Part shown: positions 1 to 7,987 of the stretch, piece after piece
How the letters are laid out: each line of letters opens with the position of its first letter
Position numbering within the stretch: position 1 is the stretch's first letter
Position numbers and translations under genes: made by a program
From: Streptomyces sp. CGMCC 4.7035
GTDB taxonomy: Bacteria > Actinomycetota > Actinomycetes > Streptomycetales > Streptomycetaceae
Direction: 5' to 3'
Length of the DNA stretch: 64,000 nucleotides
NCBI RefSeq assembly: GCF_031583065.1
Contig: NZ_CP134053.1
Coordinates: 4,340,001 to 4,404,000, forward strand
Notes under the pieces: model-generated
What the model was told of the DNA's origin: nothing
What the model saw: the letters and a program-made list of their open reading frames with translations, nothing else
Database searches by the model: none

Positions 1-2263
1 GTCCGCCCCACGGCCAGTGGCCCAGTGGCAGGCGGCGGTCGCGGCCCGAGAAGACGTACGCCTGGTCCGTGGAGAGCGCGGTGTAGCCGCGCAGCTCGTG
101 CATCGCCGGTGGGTTGTCCAGCATCTCCGAGAAACGGGGCAACGGCTCGGCGGCGGGCGGTCGTCGGCGCGGCTGGGGTTGGGTGACGACGAGGGGCTGC
201 TGTCGTGGTGCCGGGACGGCGGGCGAGGGCGTCGCGTGCCGTTCGCGTCCTGCCAGGTGTTCCTGGAGCCGAAGATGCCGGAAGCGATAGGTGCCGCCGT
301 ACCGCATGAGAAGTCCCTGGCCGTAGGCGTCCCGGAGGAACTCCATCAGCGACCAGGGCACCCGGCCCAGCAGCGCGAGCCATGCCTTGGAGACCACCCA
401 CAGCGACCACTCGCTCAGCACGACGAGCACCATCACGGCGCCGGTGAGGGCCTTCACGGAGGCCGCCGTGACGTCCACGGGCCCCTTGCCGGTCAGCAGC
501 GCGTGTGCGCCCGCGCCGAGACCGATCATCGGCGCGACCACGCCCAGGGTGAGCAGGGTGGTGCGGCGCTCGTCGCGCAGGAGTTCGTCGGGTGTGGCGG
601 CGTCGACGGTGTCCGACGGCGCGGCGATCACAGCCATCACCAGAGCCGGTGCGGCGAAGCTCAGCAGGGCCTGCGCGGCGAACGCGCCGGGGTGGGAGTA
701 GCTTTGGGCCAACAACGCCAACAGCGCACTCGGCACCAGGAGGACGGCGAACGCCGTCAGGCCCCGGCGCACGGAGGCCGCGCGTGAGGCCGAGCGCAGG
801 GCGGCGCCCGCTTTGAAGGGGTTGGCCCGGCGCCGTGGCTCCCAGATCCGGTCGCCGAACCAGAACATCGTGGCCATCTGAAGGCTCATACCGAAAGCGA
901 AACCGGCCAACATGTCGGTGTGCTCGAAGATGCTCGCCGGCAGCACCGAGTCCCCGTACGTGTCCTGCGCCCATGTGGTGACCGACAGCACCGACTCGGC
1001 GAGCACGATGCACAAGGCCGCCAGTGTCGGCACGGTGAGGAGACGGGCCGCCCATGCCCGGTTCAGGCGCCACCAGGAGAACTCGGCGGTGCGACGGCGG
1101 TCGAGTTCGCGGGCGAGGAAGGCGAGCCAGCCCCGGGCGCGCACCGCGTTCCAGCGGCCGGGCGCGTGAAGCCGCTCCGTGTCGTGGGCGCGCGGCGCGA
1201 AGGCCGCCGGGATCACCTCGTCCAGCAGATGCTTCTCGACGGCCTCCCGCGTGGGCAGCCAGGCCCGGTCGGTGAGCCGGGCCGGGTCGGCGTACGGGCC
1301 GCTGTAGGCGCGGCGGGCGAGCCAGATCATCAGCGGGGTCGTCAGTGCCCGCGCGAGCGGCCCATCCGGGTGTTCGGCCAACTCGTCGACCACCTGGCCC
1401 CACCGCTCGTGCAGCGCGTCGGGGGCCGTACGCAGCAGATAGCGGGCCGCGTCACGGGGGCCGACCGGGAGGGCCTCGATGTCGGAGACGCCGGCCATGT
1501 GCAGGCCGAGGGCGCGGTACTCCTCGGTGCGGGAGGCCATGACGAAGCCCGACTCCCGGGGAGCCGCGTCGAGTTCGCGGACGACGGCGGCCCGGCGGTG
1601 GTCGGGGAGCTCGTCGAGGCCGTCGAGAACGGCCAGGACCCGGCCGTCACGCACCAGACGACGGGCCGGATGCTCCCCGGCCACCCGTGGCAGGCCCGGA
1701 TGGTCTTCCTCGATGCGCCCGACCAGCCAGTCGCGGAAGGCCATGGTCTCCGCCTCCCACGACTCCAGCGACAGCAGCACCGGGACGGGCGTGGCGCGGT
1801 CGCCGAGGACACCCCGGGTCACATCGCCCAGGTGACGCTCGGCCAGGCGCAGGACGGTCATGGCGAGCAGAGTGGACTTGCCGGAGCCGGGGCCACCGAG
1901 CACGAGCATCCGCCGCGGGTCGAGTCCGCACAGCGTGTCGACGACGTCACCGAGCCGGTCGCTGCGTACGGCCGCTCCGGTGTCCGCGGAGGACGTCCAG
2001 CGCGCGAGCCACCGCACGGAGAGCGGGGCCTGCGTGTCGCCGAGGTCCCAGGCGGCGGCCTCGGCCGACCACCGGGCGCGCACCGCGCGGGCCAGCTCCT
2101 CGGCGGCGATGTCGGCCGGGTCGCGGGTGGGCGGCAGGTTCACCACGAGGTTGCCGTGGACGTAGCCCACCTGGACCAGGTACTCGACAGTACTGTGCTG
2201 GACGATGTTGCGCACTTCGGACGGCGATTGCCATCCGCCCCACTCACCCCGTTGAGTGTCCAT
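1..2263 (-). CDS. NACHT-domain NTPase with membrane segments (3' end cut by window edge)
   Basis: The frame runs open from an ATG at 2263 to the left edge, about 754 codons, with no stop seen. Residues 1-115 are a conserved N-terminal region. Walker A GGPGSGKST lies at about 123-131 and Walker B AVLDGLDELP at about 211-220, which is typical of NACHT ATPases. From about residue 390 there are several hydrophobic stretches that look like membrane spans, followed by the motif RYGGTYRFRHLRLQEHLA, which I associate with a Streptomyces group of membrane NACHT proteins, and then a Pro/Arg-rich tail. NACHT proteins are signalling STAND-type NTPases, and some bacterial ones defend against phage. A defence role here is inference only. 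The upstream neighbour on the same strand is a secreted hydrolase with no obvious link. Confidence 0.85.
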   Translation of the reverse strand, partial: MDTQRGEWGGWQSPSEVRNIVQHSTVEYLVQVGYVHGNLVVNLPPTRDPADIAAEELARAVRARWSAEAAAWDLGDTQAPLSVRWLARWTSSADTGAAVRSDRLGDVVDTLCGLDPRRMLVLGGPGSGKSTLLAMTVLRLAERHLGDVTRGVLGDRATPVPVLLSLESWEAETMAFRDWLVGRIEEDHPGLPRVAGEHPARRLVRDGRVLAVLDGLDELPDHRRAAVVRELDAAPRESGFVMASRTEEYRALGLHMAGVSDIEALPVGPRDAARYLLRTAPDALHERWGQVVDELAEHPDGPLARALTTPLMIWLARRAYSGPYADPARLTDRAWLPTREAVEKHLLDEVIPAAFAPRAHDTERLHAPGRWNAVRARGWLAFLARELDRRRTAEFSWWRLNRAWAARLLTVPTLAALCIVLAESVLSVTTWAQDTYGDSVLPASIFEHTDMLAGFAFGMSLQMATMFWFGDRIWEPRRRANPFKAGAALRSASRAASVRRGLTAFAVLLVPSALLALLAQSYSHPGAFAAQALLSFAAPALVMAVIAAPSDTVDAATPDELLRDERRTTLLTLGVVAPMIGLGAGAHALLTGKGPVDVTAASVKALTGAVMVLVVLSEWSLWVVSKAWLALLGRVPWSLMEFLRDAYGQGLLMRYGGTYRFRHLRLQEHLAGRERHATPSPAVPAPRQQPLVVTQPQPRRRPPAAEPLPRFSEMLDNPPAMHELRGYTALSTDQAYVFSGRDRRLPLGHWPWGG

Positions 2264-2351
2264 AGCCAAAGTGTCTGTCAGACATCCACGGACGTCACGT
2301 ACTCATGGGTTTGTTGAGGTGCCGGCACCACCGGCCTGCCCCGCGCGGCGT

Positions 2352-3161
2352 TCAGGCCGCGCCGGTGAACACGCGAAGGTAGCCGCGGGACTGCCCGAGT
2401 GCTGTGGGGTGGTACGACTCGGTGACGGCGAGCCAGTTGACGCTGCGCATCCAGGGGCTGGAGGAGCAGATCTCGTGCCCGGAGAAGGCGGACCTGACGT
2501 CGCCGAAGGTGAACCCGTGGTCGGCGACGCGCTTCGCGATGACACCGTTCAGATGGTCCACGGCGTTGTTGATGGCGGACCGCTCGCTGTCCGAGAGGCC
2601 GGCCGAACAGGTGCCGTGGAGCTTGTACAGGTGCGGATAGCCCAGAACCACGACGCGGGCGGCCGGTGCCTTCCTTCTGATGGCCGTGTAGAGACGGTCC
2701 AGGTTGCCCGGGAGGGCCGCGTCCATGTAGGAGCGCGCCTTGGCGACGGCGGACAGGCATGCGCTGTGGCCTCGCAACACACAGGTCATCATGACGTCGG
2801 AGAACCCCGAGTCGCTGCCACCGACGGTGATGCTGACGAGGCCGGTACGGGTACTGAGCGCGCCGAGCTGGCCGGCCATGACATCACTCGTGCGTGCGCC
2901 GTTGCACGCGGTGAAGGTGAACGACGACGGTGCATGGGCCGCGGCCCACAGCGCGGGATATGACTGGCTGCTGCGCAGGCACTCGACGCTGGAGCCGAGG
3001 TAGCTGCCGGCCCCCACGCCGGCGGAGTAGGAGTCACCGAGGGCCACGTAGCCCGTGGCCCTCGCTTCGGGGGCCGCCTGCGCCGTCGTGGCACCGGTGA
3101 CGGTGCAGGCGGCGGCGAGGAGGAGCGAGGAGATGCATGCCGTGATTCGGGACTGTCTCAT
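2352..3161 (-). CDS. Secreted SGNH/GDSL-family lipase or esterase
   Basis: 269 residues. A signal peptide covers about residues 1-30 and ends near AQAAPEA. Block I is GDSYSAGVGAG with the nucleophile Ser, block II includes TACNGARTSDV, block III is TVGGSDSGF, and the C-terminal SYHPTALGQ supplies the Asp/His-type block V. This order matches extracellular Streptomyces SGNH hydrolases of about 260-280 residues that cleave ester lipids. The start is well supported: an AAGGGAGG ribosome site sits just upstream of the ATG. The enzyme should act outside the cell. The substrate cannot be told from the sequence. Confidence 0.88.
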   Translation of the reverse strand: MRQSRITACISSLLLAAACTVTGATTAQAAPEARATGYVALGDSYSAGVGAGSYLGSSVECLRSSQSYPALWAAAHAPSSFTFTACNGARTSDVMAGQLGALSTRTGLVSITVGGSDSGFSDVMMTCVLRGHSACLSAVAKARSYMDAALPGNLDRLYTAIRRKAPAARVVVLGYPHLYKLHGTCSAGLSDSERSAINNAVDHLNGVIAKRVADHGFTFGDVRSAFSGHEICSSSPWMRSVNWLAVTESYHPTALGQSRGYLRVFTGAA

Positions 3162-3630
3162 AACCCTCCCTTAGCACGGCACGTTCGCCCCGGCTGCCGT
3201 GGTCGCCATCCCCTGCTCGGTCGTGTTGAGCGGCGTCCACGACCATGCCGATCCCTGAAGCGCCCCGCGTGGGAAAGGATTTCCGCCGGACTCGGCGCGC
3301 GGTGGTGTGTCCTGCCCCGAGCAGACTTCACCCGAAGAGCCGTCACTCAACCGGCAGAGGACCTTTCGGGCAGGAGAGGGCCACAAGGGCGGTGGCGTAG
3401 ACACCGCAGTACTCCGTGTCCGTCCCCGGAAGACCGACAGCGGGGCGGCTCTCAGGCGGTCACTCGCTGTGCAGAAATGATCAAAAGATCCCGTGTCATC
3501 CGGCATTTCGGAGCTCCCTGCGTCAGTCGCGGAACAACTCGGCTGCTTGCCGCGCCCAGTACGTAGGGTCCGGGGCACCGGCCGGGCGGAAGATGCCCGG
3601 GCCGCGCAGTGACCAGGAGGAGACAGCGGT
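3162..3630. other. Intergenic region between divergent genes
   Basis: About 470 bases between the SGNH hydrolase and the Roadblock-like gene. A 161-codon reverse frame crosses it, but its composition is low-complexity and I recognise no family in it. It presumably holds the two divergent promoters. The Roadblock-like gene has an AGGAGG ribosome site near 3616. Confidence 0.5.
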
Positions 3631-4005
3631 ATGGCCAATGTGGAGATCTCTCTCAAGGAGACGATGACCTCGATCGAGGGTGCGCTGGGAGCCGCTCTCG
3701 TCGACTACACCAGCGGTATGGCGCTGGGCACCCTGGGGGGTGGCAAGGACCTCGATCTGGCTGTCGCGGCGGCGGGCAACACGGATGTGATCCGCGCCAA
3801 GACCCGCACCATGGACCACCTCGGCCTCAAGGGAGAGATCGAGGACATGCTGATCACGCTCGGGCATCAGTACCACATCCTCCGGCCGCTCAAGGGCCGC
3901 AGCGGCAACGGGTTGTTCCTCTACCTCGTGCTCGACAGGGCGAAGTCCAACCTGGCCATGGCCCGCCATCAGCTCAAGCGCATCGAGGCCGAGCTGGAGG
4001 TGTAG
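3631..4005 (+). CDS. Roadblock/LC7-like protein
   Basis: 124 residues in one compact domain. The pattern SIEGALGAALVDYTSGMAL followed by a long helix and the strands QYHILRPL and GLFLYLVLDR resembles Roadblock/LC7 proteins, which in actinomycetes often work with small GTPases or act as stand-alone dimers. It lacks the neighbours of a conservon operon (histidine kinase, DUF742 protein, GTPase), so this is a solitary copy. An AGGAGG ribosome site supports the start. The role is unknown. Confidence 0.65.
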   Translation: MANVEISLKETMTSIEGALGAALVDYTSGMALGTLGGGKDLDLAVAAAGNTDVIRAKTRTMDHLGLKGEIEDMLITLGHQYHILRPLKGRSGNGLFLYLVLDRAKSNLAMARHQLKRIEAELEV

Positions 4006-4205
4006 ACAGCCGTTTCCTCACTGCCTCCGCACACCCACGACTTGAAGAGTTCTTCATCTGGGTACATCCAGAACAGGACAATCTCATGGGTGTGCGGGGC
4101 TCCAACCGCGAGGATCGGTCCGCAACGCAGGCCGCGGCGGCACGAATTGGGCCGTCGCGCTCACAACAGACCCCACCAGATGCGGCAGGGAGCGAGCGAT
4201 TCACC

Positions 4206-4577
4206 ATGCAGGTCCCCCTCTACCAGGCCAAGGCCGAGTTCTTCCGCATGCTCGGGCACCCCGTGCGCATCCGGGTCCTGGAGCTGTTGCAGAGCGGCCC
4301 CGTTCCCGTACGCGACCTGCTCGGCGAGATCGAGATCGAACCGTCGAGTCTCTCGCAGCAACTGGCCGTACTGCGCCGCTCGGGGATCGTGGTGTCCATC
4401 CGGGAGGGCTCCACCGTCAGCTACGCGCTCGCCGGCGGTGACGTCGCCGAACTCCTGCGCGCGGCTCGCCGGATCCTGACCGAACTGCTCGCCGGTCAGA
4501 GCGAGCTCCTGGCCGAACTCCGCCAGGCCGACCCTCAGCCGGCCCTGGTCCCGGGCAGTGCCGACCGACCCTCGTGA
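4206..4577 (+). CDS. ArsR/SmtB-family transcriptional regulator
   Basis: 123 residues. The start at 4206 (MQVPLYQAKAEFF) is chosen because residues before it in the longer open frame are unlike any regulator. The winged-helix core is complete: FFRMLGHPVRIRVLELL, then PVRDLLGEI, the recognition helix SSLSQQLAVLRRSGIV, and the wing REGSTVSYAL. I see no Cys-rich metal site (no CxC in the recognition helix), so it is not an obvious arsenic or cadmium sensor. The target is not clear; no transporter gene adjoins it. Confidence 0.85.
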   Translation: MQVPLYQAKAEFFRMLGHPVRIRVLELLQSGPVPVRDLLGEIEIEPSSLSQQLAVLRRSGIVVSIREGSTVSYALAGGDVAELLRAARRILTELLAGQSELLAELRQADPQPALVPGSADRPS

Positions 4578-4759
4578 GCGGTGGTGGCGGGGGCTTCTCG
4601 GAGAACACCGGTTTGCCGGCGGCGCTGGCGTTCAGACGTGCTCGGCGTGGGTGGGGCCCCACGAGGTGACGAGGACGACTTCCACGTCAGGAAGCCGATC
4701 ATCGGGGGCTCCCTTGAGCCGGCGGCGGGCTCCGGAGTTTCACGGGGAGGTTGACTGGC

Positions 4760-4780
4760 GCGCTCTACTGGAGCGCTCTA
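4760..4780. promoter_or_regulatory. Candidate LacI-family operator upstream of the regulator gene
   Basis: The octamer GCGCTCTA occurs twice in direct orientation, at 4760-4767 and 4773-4780, about 90-100 bases before the LacI-family start. The same octamer, in inverted arrangement, builds the 35-bp palindrome at 6973-7007 in front of the sugar-binding protein gene. That suggests autoregulation by the LacI protein. Inference from shared sequence only. Confidence 0.5.
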
Positions 4781-4870
4781 GACGAGTACGATGAGCCCTG
4801 TTCAAAAGTCATGTCAAGAGCTTGTTGCCGAGAGCTTTCGGGACTGCCCGTAAGGTGAGGGCGTCGAAGG

Positions 4871-5908
4871 GTGGGTTCACAGGTGGATGCGTCGGGCAAG
4901 CAGCGGCCCACGATGGCGGACGTCGCCGAGAAAGCGGGCGTGTCCCGGGCGCTCGTCTCGATCATCTTCCGCAATCAGCCGGGAGCGAGCCAGGAGACCC
5001 GTGAGCGGGTGCTGCGCGTCGCCGACGAGCTCGGATACCGGCCCGACAGCGCGGCCCGGCTGCTGGCCCGCGGTCGCAGCCGCACCCTCGGCGTGATGTT
5101 CACCGTGCACCAGACCTTCCATACGGACCTCATCGAGGGGATCTACCCCGAGGCGGAACGGCTCGGCTACGACGTCCTGCTCTCCGCGGCGGCTCAGGGC
5201 CGTAGTGAGGCCAAGGCGGTGGAGGCCTTGCTGAGCCACCGCTGCGAGGCGGTGATCCTGCTCGGCCCGGACGCGGAGTCCGCCTACCTGGAGGAGCTCG
5301 GACGCCGTACGGTCGCCGTCTCGGTCAGTCGCCGAGTGCCCCGTGCCCGAGTGGACTTGGTGCACAGCGCGGAGGGCAAGGGCGTGTGGCAGGCCATGGA
5401 CCACGTTGTCGAACTGGGCCACCGCCTGATCGTGCACATCGACGGCGGCCGCGGTCCCGGGTCGGCCGAGCGGCGGCGCGCCTACCGGGCCGCGATGCGC
5501 CGGCGTGGACTGGAGTCCGAAGTCCGGGTGATCCCCGGCGACCACACCGAACAGTCGGGCATCGAGACGGGGCGTCTGCTGCTGGCCGAACGCGACCGTG
5601 GGCTGCCGCTTCCTACGGCGGTTCTCGCGGGCAACGACCGAAGCGCGATGGGCCTGTTGATGGCCCTGACGCGGGCGGGTGTCGAGGTTCCACGGGACAT
5701 GTCCGTCATCGGCTACGACGACAGCCACCTCTCCCATCTGATGCCGATCGGTCTGACCACGGTCCGGCAGGACGCGGTGCTCATGGCGGAGCATGCGGTG
5801 CGGTTCGCGGTGGAACGGCTGGAGAACCCCGAGCTGGAGCCCCGGGAAGCGGTGCTGGATCCGAAGCTGGTGATCCGGGGGACCAGCGGGCCGGCGCCAC
5901 AGGGATGA
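4871..5908 (+). CDS. LacI-family transcriptional regulator
   Basis: 345 residues. The N-terminal helix-turn-helix and hinge read TMADVAEKAGVSRALVSIIF to PDSAARLLARG (about residues 13-65), followed by a periplasmic-binding-like effector domain (TLGVMFTVH to VIGYDDSHLS) ending near 345. This is the normal family length. The start is either the GTG at 4871 or a GTG 12 bases later; the ribosome site is weak. It converges on a sugar-binding protein gene. Both promoters carry the octamer GCGCTCTA, so that gene and lacI itself are the likely targets. Confidence 0.9.
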   Translation: MGSQVDASGKQRPTMADVAEKAGVSRALVSIIFRNQPGASQETRERVLRVADELGYRPDSAARLLARGRSRTLGVMFTVHQTFHTDLIEGIYPEAERLGYDVLLSAAAQGRSEAKAVEALLSHRCEAVILLGPDAESAYLEELGRRTVAVSVSRRVPRARVDLVHSAEGKGVWQAMDHVVELGHRLIVHIDGGRGPGSAERRRAYRAAMRRRGLESEVRVIPGDHTEQSGIETGRLLLAERDRGLPLPTAVLAGNDRSAMGLLMALTRAGVEVPRDMSVIGYDDSHLSHLMPIGLTTVRQDAVLMAEHAVRFAVERLENPELEPREAVLDPKLVIRGTSGPAPQG

Positions 5909-5964
5909 GGGCCCTCACCCGCCGCGGGGGTTCGACGCGAGTGGTGGGTGTGGCCCTGGTGATC

Positions 5965-5990
5965 AGGACGGCGCCGATGGCGCCGGTCCT
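5965..5990. terminator. Candidate bidirectional terminator hairpin
   Basis: AGGACGGCGCC and GGCGCCGGTCCT pair around a GAT loop with one bulged base. It lies between the converging LacI-family and sugar-binding protein genes. Confidence 0.45.
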
Positions 5991-6013
5991 CGTGTTGTCG
6001 GTTCCCGCTCTCG

Positions 6014-6949
6014 TTATCGGGTCCCGTTCGCGGCGAACTTGGCGATGTCGTCGACGTTGTCCTTGGTGATGAAGGCGGGTCCGGTGAGCACCGGAGCGGT
6101 GCCGCCGCCGCTGAAGTTGCCGTTCGTCTTGTACAGCCACAGGGAGTCGACGGCGAGATAGCCCTGCAAGTAGGGCTGCTGGTCGACCGCGAACTCCACC
6201 TTGCCGTCCTGGACGGCCTTCACCAGTTCCTTGTTGAGGTCGAAGGTCGCGACCTTCGACTTGCTGCCCGCGTCGGACACGGACTGCACGGCGGTCAGCG
6301 CGAAGGGGGTGCCGAGGGTGACCACCTGGTCGATGGAGGAGTCCTTCTGGAGCTTGGCGGTGATGGTCGACTTCACCGAGGGCATGTCGGTGCCGTTGAC
6401 ATAGATGTTCTCCGTCTGGCCCTCGAAACCCTTCTTCAGACCGGCGCAGCGGGCCTCCAGGGCGACCTGTCCCTGTTCCTGGATGACACAGAGGGCGTGC
6501 TTGGCGCCGAGCTGGTTGAGCCGCTGCCCGAAGGCCTGGCCCGCGATGTTCTCGTCCTGACCGAAGTACTCGAGCATGCCGAGCTGCTTCCAGTTGCCCA
6601 GACCGGAGTTGAAGCCGACGACCGGGATGCCGGCCGCCTTGGCCCTGGCCACCACGGCCTTCATCGCGTCCGGCTTGGCCGTCGTCAGTGCGATGCCGTC
6701 GACCTTCTGGTCGATGGCGTTCTGCACCAGGTTGGCCTGGTTGCCGGCGTTGGGGTCGCTGGAGTAGACGAGCTTGATGTTGTCCTTGGCGGCGGCTGCC
6801 TCGGCGCCCTTGCGGATCAGGTCCCAGAACGTGTCGCCGGGGGCCGCGTGGGTGACCAGGGCCACTGTCATGCGCGGGGTGCTCGCCTTGCCTGCCGAGG
6901 CAGCGGCTGTCCTGAGCGCGGGCGCACGGAGTTCTGGCGGGGCGGTCAT
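6014..6949 (-). CDS. Sugar ABC transporter substrate-binding protein without a signal peptide
   Basis: 311 residues. From about residue 28 it matches the ribose/galactose type binding fold: VALVTHAAPGDTFWDLIRKG, DGIALTTAKPDAM, GIPVVGFNSG, then VATFDLNKELVKAVQDGK and FAVDQQPYLQGYLA near the end. Such proteins are normally lipoproteins with a Cys lipobox. Here residues 1-27 are neither hydrophobic nor Cys-containing, and an in-frame TAG lies inside the upstream operator, so no longer start is available. No permease or ATPase gene is adjacent. Either the 5' end was lost, or the protein stays in the cytoplasm, perhaps as a sensor. LacI control is likely. Confidence 0.8.
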   Translation of the reverse strand: MTAPPELRAPALRTAAASAGKASTPRMTVALVTHAAPGDTFWDLIRKGAEAAAAKDNIKLVYSSDPNAGNQANLVQNAIDQKVDGIALTTAKPDAMKAVVARAKAAGIPVVGFNSGLGNWKQLGMLEYFGQDENIAGQAFGQRLNQLGAKHALCVIQEQGQVALEARCAGLKKGFEGQTENIYVNGTDMPSVKSTITAKLQKDSSIDQVVTLGTPFALTAVQSVSDAGSKSKVATFDLNKELVKAVQDGKVEFAVDQQPYLQGYLAVDSLWLYKTNGNFSGGGTAPVLTGPAFITKDNVDDIAKFAANGTR

Positions 6950-6972
6950 GGGTGCGGACCGCCTGTCTCTCT

Positions 6973-7007
6973 GCCACTAGAGCGCTTTATTAGCGCGCTC
7001 TAGTGGC
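6973..7007. promoter_or_regulatory. 35-bp palindromic operator before the sugar-binding protein gene
   Basis: Perfect 13-bp arms (GCCACTAGAGCGC at 6973-6985 and its complement at 6995-7007) flank a 9-bp AT-rich centre. It starts 24 bases upstream of the binding-protein ATG. It contains two inverted copies of the octamer found twice in the lacI promoter. LacI-family operators are commonly palindromes of this kind, so this is a strong candidate for the binding site of the neighbouring regulator. Confidence 0.7.
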
Positions 7008-7179
7008 ACACGTACTATGGAGCCGCCCACAGGGGATGTCAACAGGTTTGTCATGACGTTCCAACAAAACCCTGCGCTGCTGTCCGGGCCCCGTTCCCCG
7101 GCACCGGACCGGGCCTGTGAACCGTGGCTATACTGGCGCGGCCCGAGACCAGGGGTTCCCACGGATAGGGTGATTGGTT

Positions 7180-7725
7180 GTGCTCTACATCGCGTTTCTG
7201 CGAGGCATGAACGTCCCCGGTCGTTCGGTGAAGATGGAGCGTCTCCGAGGACTGTTCCGGGACATGGGATTCAGCTCGATCCGCAGCCACATCCAGAGCG
7301 GGAACGTCTTCTTCGAGACCGACGAGGAGGATCGGGCGGTGCTGAGCGACACCATCGGCACCCACCTGCGGGAGGCCCTCGGCTACGAGGTGGCGGTCTG
7401 CCTGCGCACGATCCCGGAGGTGGAGGAGCTGATCGCGCTCGATCCGTTCAAGGACATCACCGTCACCGACGACATGCGCTGCTGTGTGGTGTTCACGACC
7501 GAGCGGATAGATCCGGCGCTGGAGTTGCCGCTGCTCTCGCCGAAGAAGGACATGGAGATCATCCGCACCACGCCGTACGAGGCATTCGTCGTCTGGTACC
7601 TGATCAACGGCAGGGCGCCCGCCGCCAAGGGATTCCAGGAGCGGCACCTCGGGCGCGATGCGACGACGCGCTACTTCCACACCGTCGTCGACATTCTCAA
7701 CGCTGCCAAGAAGGGCGCGGCCTGA
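7180..7725 (+). CDS. DUF1697-family protein
   Basis: 181 residues from a GTG at 7180, chosen because GGATAGGG sits 9 bases upstream; a TTG two codons earlier is the alternative. The family signature is clear: FLRGMNVPGR, MERLRGLFRDMGF and IQSGNVFFET within the first 50 residues, and DATTRYFHTVVDIL near the end. DUF1697 proteins are soluble single-domain proteins of about 180 residues with no known biochemical function. No operon partner. Confidence 0.88.
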   Translation: MLYIAFLRGMNVPGRSVKMERLRGLFRDMGFSSIRSHIQSGNVFFETDEEDRAVLSDTIGTHLREALGYEVAVCLRTIPEVEELIALDPFKDITVTDDMRCCVVFTTERIDPALELPLLSPKKDMEIIRTTPYEAFVVWYLINGRAPAAKGFQERHLGRDATTRYFHTVVDILNAAKKGAA

Positions 7726-7860
7726 GGTCAAGAGGTGGGCTGAGGCTCAAGGGGGCTGAGGCTCAAGGGGGGAGGCTCAAGGGGCGAGCTGAGGTTCAAT
7801 GGGCGGACTGAGGCTCAATGGGCGGGCTCATACCCAAGAGGTGGGCTCATGCCCAAGAGG
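7726..7860. repeat. Degenerate short tandem repeat
   Basis: About seven imperfect copies of a 15-22 base unit resembling GGGCTGAGGCTCAAG follow the stop of the DUF1697 gene directly. Copies vary by single bases and small indels, including CTCAAG to TTCAAT or CCAAG. No coding role seen. Confidence 0.7.
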
Positions 7861-7884
7861 ACCGAGGGCCTTCCCGTAAGACGG

Positions 7885-7918
7885 CTGAGCGCCCGGACCA
7901 CAAGGGCCGGGCGCTCAG
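7885..7918. terminator. Strong hairpin terminator
   Basis: Perfect 12-bp arms CTGAGCGCCCGG and CCGGGCGCTCAG around a 10-base loop. It sits between the end of the DUF1697 gene and the converging hydrolase gene and probably serves both. There is no U-run, as is common in Streptomyces. Confidence 0.75.
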
Positions 7919-7987
7919 GGGCGACAATCCTCCACACCCTCGGTGGGCTGTGTGACGGTGCCACCCCGGGTCCACCAGGCGGTTCGT

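Noticed and set aside
1342..1812. Open frames opposite and beside the NACHT gene
   Set aside because: They are out-of-frame shadows; the NACHT frame carries Walker motifs and membrane spans and stays open for over 2.2 kb.
3171..3656. A 161-codon minus-strand gene upstream of the SGNH hydrolase
   Set aside because: Its beginning overlaps the well-supported Roadblock-like start and ribosome site, and the sequence is low-complexity without a family match.
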